Shown here one piece after another: positions 57,254 to 64,000 of a DNA stretch of 64,000 nt. A model generated the notes under the pieces. It worked only from the letters and a program-made list of their open reading frames with translations, made no database searches and was not told where the DNA came from. The stretch comes from a virus. The first letter of the stretch is position 1. Every line of letters begins with the position of its first letter. The position numbers were made by a program, and so were the translations under genes. The DNA lies in the IMG/VR virus record IMGVR_UViG_3300009702_000025, positions 1 through 64,000 of that record; one strand, given 5' to 3'.

Positions 57254-58294
57254 ATGGCCACGGCTACCACACGCACTACTAAACGAGGAGTTCGCACAGC
57301 TAAACGAAACGTTCGTACTAGTAACGCACGCGCAAAGACTTCAGCACGTCGCAGTCGAGTTGAGAATACGAACGACGATGATGCGGATGAAAACGAGGAG
57401 CGTAAGGGTATGTTCTCCATCACACGGGGAACGCGCAAGACCGATCCGTACCTGAAGATTTTGATCTATGGTGAGTACGGCGCTGGCAAGACTACACTGG
57501 CCGCATCTGCCGTGGATGTTCCATCCATGCGCGACGTGCTGTTCGTAAATTCTGAGCGTGGTACGGTGTCTATCGACAAGGCCGTGAATGAAGACGGTCA
57601 TGCTATCATTGAACACACCGACGATATTGACTTCATGACAATTGCGTCATACCCGGAGTTCGCCAAGGTCCACAAATTCCTCCTCTCTCATTGTCGCGCG
57701 CGTGACGATGGAGATGATGAACTAACGGATGATATCAATGAGCGCATGTTTGGTTCGAGCGCAAAGGGCCGTCGCTACAAGACTGTGATCGTTGATAGCT
57801 TGTCGGACATCGACAACTCTAACTTTAACCGCCTGCTTGGCGTCAATACGGCTGACTTGATGCGTGATCCGCAGAAGGCAGAGTGGAATGACTACCAACG
57901 CAACGCGACGGCAATGACTTCTATCCTGTCTGAGTTCCGTAAACTGCCCATGAACGTAATCATGGTAGCGCCATCGGAAGTCAGGGAGGAAAAACAGAAA
58001 CGTGTTTCCAGTACTTACCCGGTACTGGTTGGTAGCTCCCGCGAAAAAGTTAAAGGATACTTTGACATCGTTGGGTACTTGGAAGAAATTGATCCAACAG
58101 TGGAGGATAATGATGATGATGACGTAGGACGCAGAAAGAAGCGGAAGTCAAAAAAACTTGAGTTCCACAAGATAGAAAGGCGCTTGTGGCTAAGGAAGCG
58201 GGATGGCGTTTACGCAAAGTCACGTATCACTCCCGACAACTTGCCTTTCTTGGACAATGTAACTCTTTCAGACCTTTACAAGTATGCCGTATAG
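57254..58294 (+). CDS. Sak4-like RecA-family ATPase (phage nucleotide-binding protein, AAA_24)
   Basis: 346 residues. P-loop ILIYGEYGAGKTTLAA (about residues 68-83), a Walker B-like TVIVDSLSDIDNS, and MNVIMVAPSEVREEKQ resemble the single-strand annealing/exchange ATPase family Sak4 (Pfam AAA_24). The N-terminal ~50 residues are a Arg/Thr/Ala/Lys-rich basic extension (TTKRGVRTAKRNVRTSNARA), absent from normal members. It works with the SSB-like protein directly downstream. Confidence 0.85.
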   Translation: MATATTRTTKRGVRTAKRNVRTSNARAKTSARRSRVENTNDDDADENEERKGMFSITRGTRKTDPYLKILIYGEYGAGKTTLAASAVDVPSMRDVLFVNSERGTVSIDKAVNEDGHAIIEHTDDIDFMTIASYPEFAKVHKFLLSHCRARDDGDDELTDDINERMFGSSAKGRRYKTVIVDSLSDIDNSNFNRLLGVNTADLMRDPQKAEWNDYQRNATAMTSILSEFRKLPMNVIMVAPSEVREEKQKRVSSTYPVLVGSSREKVKGYFDIVGYLEEIDPTVEDNDDDDVGRRKKRKSKKLEFHKIERRLWLRKRDGVYAKSRITPDNLPFLDNVTLSDLYKYAV

Positions 58295-58461
58295 TATACT
58301 GGGTGGCTGGGACGAGATATGTGCGTTACCAGTACAGCCTTAAATGGAGAGTCGCACACTCCGGCCCATATATAATACGAGCACGCTCCACGAGTAAGAG
58401 TAAGAGTGAGTTACGAAAATCAGCCAAATCAACAAACTAGTAACAGTAACGGAGAATAAAA

Positions 58462-59034
58462 ATGGCCAAAGGTGGCGTTTCATTTGATCTGACAGATGTC
58501 TATGAAAGCGATGGCGGATTGGAGGCTTTGCCTCGCGGTAACTATGCTGCTGAAATCGACGAAACCGAGTACTCCGAAAGTTCGAACGGCAATCCAATGA
58601 TTACGTGCCGATACAACGTGATCGACGGTGAGTTCGAAGATCGCAAACTATGGGACCGCATGGTGCTGACTGAAAAGGCACTGCCGGTCCTGAAGAAGAA
58701 GCTCCGCGTCACTATGGAGGCACAAGGTCTCAACAGCCAGTTCAAGAAGCTGATGAAAAAGCTCGACGAAGACAAGTTCGCTGACCTCGCTGAGAGTGGT
58801 GATCTGATCGGAGCACAAGTCCTTTTGACCGTTGGTGTACGTACCTACGAGGGCGAAAAGCGGAACGACATCAAACGTGTCGCTGCCCTTGAAGACATGG
58901 AGGAAGGTGACGACGACTTCATGGACGACTATGAGCCGGATGATGACGTGGAAGACGATGAGGGCGAAGAAGAGAACGAAACCACGTCTAAGAAGGCCCC
59001 GGCAAAAAAGACTGCACGCGGCAAGCGTCGATAA
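58462..59034 (+). CDS. DUF669-type single-strand DNA-binding protein
   Basis: 190 residues of the DUF669 family, whose members behave as SSB partners of Sak-type recombinases. PRGNYAAEIDETEYSESSNG and PMITCRYNVIDGEFEDRKLW mark the fold. The C-terminus is very acidic (about 148-172), as in SSB proteins, but unusually ends in a basic tail SKKAPAKKTARGKRR. A perfect TATAAT lies at 58371-58376 without an obvious -35 box. Confidence 0.82.
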   Translation: MAKGGVSFDLTDVYESDGGLEALPRGNYAAEIDETEYSESSNGNPMITCRYNVIDGEFEDRKLWDRMVLTEKALPVLKKKLRVTMEAQGLNSQFKKLMKKLDEDKFADLAESGDLIGAQVLLTVGVRTYEGEKRNDIKRVAALEDMEEGDDDFMDDYEPDDDVEDDEGEEENETTSKKAPAKKTARGKRR

Positions 59035-59110
59035 CGTAGTAACGCAGTCTAAGTAGTCGCAACAAGCTGCTCTGCTGGCTTCCCCCCTCCCTCTAAGCTG
59101 GCAGACAGGG

Positions 59111-59234
59111 CGAGAGGAGCACCAACCACGCGTCACAGGTGTTTCCTCTCGACATTATCTCTCACCCATTGTAAAGTCACGATGCGAAATTCATGCGTCA
59201 GAATATAATTCGACAACTCTTTACTTGCAATGGG
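59111..59234 (+). other. Two inverted repeats in the gap after the SSB gene
   Basis: In the 313-base gap 59035-59347: CGAGAGG (59111-59117) and CCTCTCG (59145-59151), with CACC/GGTG inside, form a hairpin. CCCATTGTAAAG (59165-59176) and CTTTAC...CAATGGG (59219-59234) form a second, bulged one around a TATAAT at 59204-59209. These may be a terminator and a regulatory element. A 48-residue ATG frame at 59256-59402 is probably a chance one. Confidence 0.45.
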
Positions 59235-59347
59235 TAATGCGGTGCATATGAGAAGATGGATGTAGTAGAGGGGAATGAAAGTAATTTACTGCCTCAAGAT
59301 TGGATATCTATGACGGCAGAGAATGGAAAAGTGGAAGCGAGGGTACT

Positions 59348-59578
59348 ATGTCATTTTACAGAGATAAAGACTATGAGAAGGATGAGTATCAAGTCTTCGT
59401 AATCGCACTTAGTGATAGTGGTAAAGCTATACAGTGTTGCACGGAAGATGACGAAGAAATGGCTAATACTTTCTGGCTTCCCATGTCGCAAATCGAAGTC
59501 GTAGATGTCGGTGAAGAGGGCACCGTCTGGACAGTCGAAGTCCCTCAGTGGCTTGCCGAGGATAAAGGCATGTGTTGA
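59348..59578 (+). CDS. Small acidic protein of unknown function
   Basis: 76 residues from ATG 59348 with AGGG upstream (TTG 59300 gives 92). Acidic and aromatic (DKDYEKDEYQVFVIALSDSG; NTFWLPMSQIEVVDVGEEGT). No family is recognised. It is the first gene of the cluster leading into the DNA polymerase. Confidence 0.6.
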   Translation: MSFYRDKDYEKDEYQVFVIALSDSGKAIQCCTEDDEEMANTFWLPMSQIEVVDVGEEGTVWTVEVPQWLAEDKGMC

Positions 59579-59593
59579 CAGGAGAGAGTAGTA

Positions 59594-59827
59594 ATGGACC
59601 CGAAGACTTGGCTGATGATTATCCTTCTGCTTCCGGCTGAAGCTGGTACAGAAGTACCGAACATGAAGACTATCGAGACAACCGAACGGCAGTGTCGTGC
59701 TTATGTAGACAACACTGGTGGCCCAATCCAGCGCGGTTCTCCTATACTGGTATCCTGTGTATCACCAGAAGGTGAAGTTTATAAGAATTGGGAAATAAAG
59801 TTTGTCCAAGCAAAGCAAAAAGAATGA
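59594..59827 (+). CDS. Small protein with hydrophobic N-terminus
   Basis: 77 residues. The N-terminal WLMIILLLPAEAG is signal-peptide-like, followed by two Cys (RQCRAYVDNT; VSCVSPEGEV), so export is plausible. CAGGAG precedes the start. The last bases overlap the next gene. Confidence 0.6.
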   Translation: MDPKTWLMIILLLPAEAGTEVPNMKTIETTERQCRAYVDNTGGPIQRGSPILVSCVSPEGEVYKNWEIKFVQAKQKE

Positions 59828-60101
59828 GGCGGACAACTCTGAGTTGGGAGTAACCGACTTTTGCAATAACTGTTTGTTCTTCGGTGAGTACGATCCGAAT
59901 GCACCGACCGGGCATTGCAGATTTCGGTTCCCTCAAACTATACCGCACCCGCATAGACGCGAGAATGGTGGGCAGTCGTGGCAGACAGGTTGGCCGAGCG
60001 TAGAGCGGACGGACTGGTGCGGAGATCATGAGCCGTCGCACAAGGTAGTGAAGTCAGCGCGACGTGTGTCAAGGAGATTAAATAGTGAGCGTGAGAACTA
60101 A
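59802..60101 (+). CDS. Small cysteine-rich protein
   Basis: 99 residues from TTG 59802 (GGGAAAT upstream). FCNNCLFFGEYDPNAPTGHC RF and TDWCGDHEPSH give four Cys and several His, a metal-binding pattern like those in phage zinc or Fe-S proteins. It overlaps the polymerase gene start, so it is probably coupled. Confidence 0.6.
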   Translation: MSKQSKKNEADNSELGVTDFCNNCLFFGEYDPNAPTGHCRFRFPQTIPHPHRRENGGQSWQTGWPSVERTDWCGDHEPSHKVVKSARRVSRRLNSEREN

Positions 60102-62736
60102 GGGACGTGTACGTAGAGGGAAACAGTCGAAGGTCATAGTTAAAAACAACTGTGACAACTGCCCCTTCAACTCACGTACTGTTGGTACTCGCGGGAACCC
60201 TAAAAGTAGATTAGTCGTTGTAGGTGAGAGCCCAGGTTCTACGGAAGTCAGAGTAGGCGCACCTTTTGTAGGCCCTAGCGGCCAATTCCTTGATACTCTT
60301 CTTGAAAAAGTCGGCATTCACGAAGAGCCCTTTTATACGAATGCATTCTCCTGTCTCCCTCCACGGTCGAACAAGGAGAAAAAAGATCAGCTTATCAACG
60401 AAGCCTGCAAAGCGTGCTCCACTCGATTGATCGAAGAGATCACATCCCATCCACGCAAACTGATCGTGGCTATGGGGAACGCTGCTCTACGGACGCTGAC
60501 CGGCAACTACAACAGCTACATCACACAAGAGCGCGGTGTTCTACATGCTTCCAATCTGGCCACGGTTGGATTAATCCCGTGCTTCCATCCAGCCCACATT
60601 CTGCGTAACGAAGGTCTGTATCCGCAAGCCCTGTCGGACATGCAGAAGATCGCGAAGATCCTTCAAGAAGAGAACATACCGAGCGACCCGCGATACACAT
60701 ACAAAGTACTTTCCAAGGGCAGTGACCTCAAAGCACTAGCCCAAAAGTGCAACAAAGCAGGGGAAGTATCAGCCGACATTGAAACTACTGGTCTGAGACG
60801 TTTCGATGATGAGTTCATGTGCATTGGGTTAACTCCTATGCCCATACCTCCTCATACATCTAAACAACGGATAGTAGTCTACATAATTGAAGGTCTTAGC
60901 GACTTTAAGAAGTTCCTAAAGTACATAAAAAGTAGTGTGGAGTGGGTTTGGCATAACGGCAAATTCGATTGCACATTCATGTGGGCACAGGACAGTTGGA
61001 TCACAAAGGAGCGCGTACGTATCGATGGAGATACGATGCTGCTCTCCTACTGTCTGGATGAGAACAAAGGCCGTCACGGCCTCGAACGCTGCATCATGGA
61101 TTGGTTGGGCGTGCCTGGTTACAAGGACATGCTTGGGGACTACACGAAGATTGGTTCCGACATACACAAGAAAGTCAATGTTTCAATGAAGAAGAAAGAG
61201 TTTCCTACACATGAAGGGGCGCTCGAATATTGGACACATGAAGTTACGAAGGACAAGGAAGGTATCACGGATGCTATGCGCGCCCAATATGCACGGGTAG
61301 GCTATCCAAAGAAGGCATTTGCCCTTGTGCCAAAGGCAATCCTGAATGACTATCTTGCTAAGGATGTTGTTTATACTGGTTGGCTGAAGATCAAGCTGCA
61401 ACCTATGATTTACAATGATCCGCACCTCAAGTCTTTATACTGGGACATGCTGGTCCCTGCTTCTAACGCACTAGGGAGGGTGGAACTTAATGGTATCCCA
61501 ATTGACCAAGATCAAGTTCGAAGGAGTGAAAGCGACCTCCTTGCAGGGATCGGACCTTACCTTAATAATTTACGACGACTTACAGGAAAGTCCGACTTTA
61601 ACCCCAACTCTCAGCCTCAAGTTATGGCTGCGCTCACAACTGGAGATGAAAAGAAAGGGATTAAGGGCAGAGGACTTAAACTCAAGAAGTCGGATGCAGA
61701 TACACTTGAGCCACTTAAAGACGACGACGAGTTTGTCAAAGCGCTCATGGAATATCGAGGAAGGCAGAAACTCCTTGGTACATACATCAAACCTTACAAG
61801 CCCGGACATGGAAAGTCTATCCCCGGACTGCTTGAACGAGGCCGTATTAACACTTCGTACCTTATCCACGGAACTGTTACCGGCAGACTTAGCTCTAGCG
61901 GACCAAATGTTCAGAACGTTCCCAAGGTCAAGATCATTCGAAGGATCGTCAAAGCACCAAAGGGAAGAATATTCGTCTCCCTCGACTACAGTCAAGCAGA
62001 ACTCAGATCACTTGGCGTACTATCAGGAGATGAAGGACTTCTTAGCATTTTTAGATCAGGTCAGGACTTGCATACCGCCGTGGCAGCACAAGTATTTGGA
62101 GAAGATTTTACAGGACTTGACAAGTCCGACGAGAAGCAAGCCTTCAAATGGAAAGAAATCAGAAGATACGCTAAGACTATCAACTTTGGCGTTGTTTATG
62201 GCGTCACAGCACCAACGCTTGCTGAGAGATTGGGAATTACCGTTGAAATTGCACAATCGCTCATTGATGACTGGTTCAAAAGCTTCCCAGTCGCGAAAGA
62301 GTTCATGGAGGACACGCGGGATGTACGTGAACAGACGCTCATAACCGTCTTTGGACGTAAGCGCCGGTTCCATATTCTGACTGGTCAGAACCAGTACGGT
62401 CTAGCCAATGAAAGCGGGAACTTCCTGCACCAGTCCATGTGCTCTGACTTCACATTGGAGAGTGCAATCATCCTGTCTGATGTCGTGCCGACACTCCCCG
62501 GCAACCCAATGCAGATCAACATCATTCACGATGACAACATGTTCGAGATCGACCGTAACAAGAAAGCGGTCATCAAACTAATTAAAACGGTTAGCAAGAC
62601 TATGCAGAATGTCCCGCCTTCAATGGGTATTGATGCTATCCCATTCACTGTTGATGCTTCTATCGGTGAGAACTGGGCAGACCTCAAAGACATCCGCATG
62701 GACTTACTGGACCAAGGAAAACTGGTGATACAATAA
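60085..62736 (+). CDS. DNA polymerase A fused to a uracil-DNA glycosylase
   Basis: 883 residues. Residues about 20-200 are a family 4 uracil-DNA glycosylase: NNCDNCPF, the motif VVGESPGSTEVRVGAPFVGP (47-66), a second Cys pair EACKACST and the HPAHILRNE loop at 168-176. Then a 3'-5' exonuclease (SADIETTGLR, Asp231/Glu233; WHNGKFD) and a polymerase domain: TVTGRLSSSGPNVQNVPK, DYSQAELR (Asp634), INFGVVYG and motif C IIHDDN (His815-Asp816-Asp817, where HDE is usual). It replicates the genome and can scan for or remove uracil. GTG 60085 follows AAGGAG. Confidence 0.95.
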   Translation: MSVRTKGRVRRGKQSKVIVKNNCDNCPFNSRTVGTRGNPKSRLVVVGESPGSTEVRVGAPFVGPSGQFLDTLLEKVGIHEEPFYTNAFSCLPPRSNKEKKDQLINEACKACSTRLIEEITSHPRKLIVAMGNAALRTLTGNYNSYITQERGVLHASNLATVGLIPCFHPAHILRNEGLYPQALSDMQKIAKILQEENIPSDPRYTYKVLSKGSDLKALAQKCNKAGEVSADIETTGLRRFDDEFMCIGLTPMPIPPHTSKQRIVVYIIEGLSDFKKFLKYIKSSVEWVWHNGKFDCTFMWAQDSWITKERVRIDGDTMLLSYCLDENKGRHGLERCIMDWLGVPGYKDMLGDYTKIGSDIHKKVNVSMKKKEFPTHEGALEYWTHEVTKDKEGITDAMRAQYARVGYPKKAFALVPKAILNDYLAKDVVYTGWLKIKLQPMIYNDPHLKSLYWDMLVPASNALGRVELNGIPIDQDQVRRSESDLLAGIGPYLNNLRRLTGKSDFNPNSQPQVMAALTTGDEKKGIKGRGLKLKKSDADTLEPLKDDDEFVKALMEYRGRQKLLGTYIKPYKPGHGKSIPGLLERGRINTSYLIHGTVTGRLSSSGPNVQNVPKVKIIRRIVKAPKGRIFVSLDYSQAELRSLGVLSGDEGLLSIFRSGQDLHTAVAAQVFGEDFTGLDKSDEKQAFKWKEIRRYAKTINFGVVYGVTAPTLAERLGITVEIAQSLIDDWFKSFPVAKEFMEDTRDVREQTLITVFGRKRRFHILTGQNQYGLANESGNFLHQSMCSDFTLESAIILSDVVPTLPGNPMQINIIHDDNMFEIDRNKKAVIKLIKTVSKTMQNVPPSMGIDAIPFTVDASIGENWADLKDIRMDLLDQGKLVIQ

Positions 62737-62737
62737 G

Positions 62738-63001
62738 ATGACTAAAGAGAAAACAAAAACAGTTCGTTGCTTTACTTTCGGACAAGACCACATGTCGAGT
62801 TACGCTTTACCTCGCGGCGGGCGACTTGCTGACTATTGGGTAGCGGTGGAAGCTAGCGAAGGTCATCGTGAGCATTTTATTGAACACTTTATGTCCTGTT
62901 ACTGTCCTAGACTGACACAGTTCGCTATGGAATATGATGAAGGTGACTTAATTACTGAGTACTTTCCCGGTGGAGAGTTATGTAGGATCACAGCAACATG
63001 A
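62738..63001 (+). CDS. Small protein of unknown function
   Basis: 87 residues (MTKEKTKTVRCFTFGQDHMS). A helix with HREHFIEHFMSCYCPRLTQF, Cys/His-rich. It starts one base after the polymerase stop, so is read by coupling, and its stop overlaps the next start (ATGA). Confidence 0.6.
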   Translation: MTKEKTKTVRCFTFGQDHMSSYALPRGGRLADYWVAVEASEGHREHFIEHFMSCYCPRLTQFAMEYDEGDLITEYFPGGELCRITAT

Positions 63002-63150
63002 CTAAGATTATAAGAATAGTAGAGCCAGAAGATGGTTTTCAAGAAATAATAGATGGTAAAGTAGTAATACTTTGTGATTGCGCATATACAGATAAATGTC
63101 CTCAAGGGAAAAAGAAAGAATTAAAACTAGTTCTATCTAGTAAGAGGTAG
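62998..63150 (+). CDS. Small protein of unknown function
   Basis: 50 residues (MTKIIRIVEPEDGFQEIIDG), with a CDCAYTDKC motif that could bind metal and a lysine-rich end. ATGA overlap with the previous gene. Unrecognised. Confidence 0.5.
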   Translation: MTKIIRIVEPEDGFQEIIDGKVVILCDCAYTDKCPQGKKKELKLVLSSKR

Positions 63151-63155
63151 TGAAA

Positions 63156-63497
63156 ATGACAAATTGGGTAGATATAGTAGACAAGGATGGGAAGCTACTA
63201 GGAGAAGTTGCGTATAACATACGTTGTAGAACTCGCTGGCCAATACATGGTGAAGTCCTTGAATTTGATGCTTCTCCTAGAAATGAAGAAGTGTCCTTTG
63301 ACCCTTCAGTACCAGGAAATCCTACAACGCTATGCCTTAAAAGAGCTAGTTTTAGGTGGTTCCACCAACGTGTAGTTAAGTATGGACGGGAACATGGGTA
63401 CTGGGTACTTATGGCTCAGCACGTTCCCGATAGTTTCTGGTCAAGTAGTAATGAAACCGTAAAGTACTCTTGGAGCTGGAGTTACAGAGAAGGATAA
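63156..63497 (+). CDS. Small protein of unknown function
   Basis: 113 residues from ATG 63156 (AGAGGT upstream); GTG 63150 would add two residues. MTNWVDIVDKDGKLLGEVAY, later RASFRWFHQRVVKYGREHGY. Tryptophan-rich at the end (YSWSWSYREG). No recognisable domain. Confidence 0.6.
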   Translation: MTNWVDIVDKDGKLLGEVAYNIRCRTRWPIHGEVLEFDASPRNEEVSFDPSVPGNPTTLCLKRASFRWFHQRVVKYGREHGYWVLMAQHVPDSFWSSSNETVKYSWSWSYREG

Positions 63498-63565
63498 AAT
63501 TGAAGAGAGACAAGAAAGAGAAGGGTTGTTAAAAACATACGAAGAGACTGGTAAGGTTTATAAAC

Positions 63566-64000
63566 ATGTCCGATGATATAGAACCACTTGAAATTAAAGC
63601 AGAGCACACGTATCTGCCGGTACTTCAGGATGTCGAAGTGACTGAACGTGATCGACCTCTCATTTGGGTAAAGAGACGGGTACGTGTTGACTTGCGTCCT
63701 GAAGTTAGATCGAGTGCTTCAGGCTTCAGTGCAACGTCAGGCTCTATTGAGCATTCTCTTCATACTACATGGGAGGGCATGATATCACGTTGCTACAACC
63801 CATCAGACAGTTCGTATAAGAACTATGGTGCTATTGGTGTGTTCGTAGATGCACGTTGGAGAAGCGTGGAGATGTTTGTACAAGACGTAATGAAAATACC
63901 GAACTGGCAAAACAAAGAAATGGATGTGGGTAAGTACCAGATTGATAAGGATTATTACGGATCGAATTGCTATTCACATGATACTTGTGTATGGTTGCAC
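63566..64000 (+). CDS. Phage HNH/AP2-associated-type protein (partial)
   Basis: 145 codons from ATG 63566 to the window edge. HSLHTTWEGMISRCYNPSDS, YKNYGAIGVFVDARWRSVEM and a DKDYYGSNCYSH segment match the short module found in phage homing-endonuclease-like and AP2-associated proteins ('W..MisRCynp....yknYG..gi.v...W'). The visible part lacks an HNH catalytic motif; it may follow outside the window. It could be a selfish nuclease gene or a DNA-binding domain. Confidence 0.65.
   Translation, partial: MSDDIEPLEIKAEHTYLPVLQDVEVTERDRPLIWVKRRVRVDLRPEVRSSASGFSATSGSIEHSLHTTWEGMISRCYNPSDSSYKNYGAIGVFVDARWRSVEMFVQDVMKIPNWQNKEMDVGKYQIDKDYYGSNCYSHDTCVWLH

Noticed and set aside
59256-59402. A 48-residue ATG frame.
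   Set aside because: It overlaps in another frame the better-supported gene at 59348 and has no ribosome binding site.
1-64000. tRNA genes, CRISPR arrays, insertion sequences, integrase or attachment sites.
   Set aside because: None was recognised on either strand by eye; tRNAs would need a dedicated scan to exclude.

Overview
The window is most of the genome of a tailed double-stranded DNA phage with siphovirus-type structural genes. No host genes were seen. The tail-tip genes (TIM-barrel 'megatron' protein, NlpC/P60 peptidase, DUF2163 and DUF2460 proteins) are the set shared by Rhodobacterales gene transfer agents and alphaproteobacterial siphophages, so an alphaproteobacterial and quite possibly marine or roseobacter-type host is inferred; nothing in the DNA proves it. 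Both window ends cut a gene, so the sequence is not complete at either edge.

Layout. (1) 1-21.8 kb, minus strand: the late module, read right to left as large terminase, portal, prohead protease with nested scaffold, decoration protein, major capsid protein, neck proteins, tail terminator, tail tube, frameshifted tail-assembly chaperone, tape measure and the GTA-like tail tip. (2) 21.8-22.3 kb: a divergent control region with a symmetric bidirectional promoter and a terminator. (3) 22.7-26.2 kb, plus: a class II (B12-dependent) ribonucleotide reductase. (4) 26.3-28.0 kb, minus: a DnaA domain IV-like protein, an unknown protein and a possible small terminase subunit. (5) 28.4-39 kb, plus: about 25 mostly very small, unrecognised genes with strong ribosome binding sites, interrupted at 31.35-32.6 kb by a gene-free tract full of AGGGTTT/AAACCCT repeats (candidate replication origin), plus a small HTH gene next to a palindromic operator, a DUF2786 gene and a DUF932 gene. 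(6) 39-43.9 kb: small membrane proteins, a holin-like protein, a membrane-anchored amidase endolysin, a nucleotide kinase-like ATPase and an antisense lipoprotein. (7) 43.9-64 kb, plus: dCMP deaminase, many small genes, primase-helicase, RuvC-like nuclease, SNF2-type helicase, deoxyribosyltransferase-like and MazG-like proteins, Cas4/RecB-like nuclease, Sak4-like RecA-family ATPase, SSB-like protein, and a DNA polymerase A fused to a uracil-DNA glycosylase.

How it fits together. Early plus-strand genes would modify the host and supply dNTPs (RNR, dCMP deaminase, kinase, MazG, deoxyribosyltransferase-like). The 48-63 kb block replicates and recombines the genome. Late minus-strand genes build and fill the particle, and the 39-43 kb block lyses the cell. 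No integrase, excisionase or lysogeny module is visible, so a lytic life cycle is more likely, although one small HTH regulator is present.

Main points for a second look: an in-frame TGA between a strong ribosome binding site and the rest of the major capsid gene; the iteron-like region plus a stand-alone DnaA DNA-binding domain; a recurrent promoter-spacer element (GACYTTTGTGTTA); paired palindromes shared by two leader regions; histone-H1-like basic tails on four separate DNA-metabolism proteins; and several small genes that appear frameshifted or stop-interrupted.
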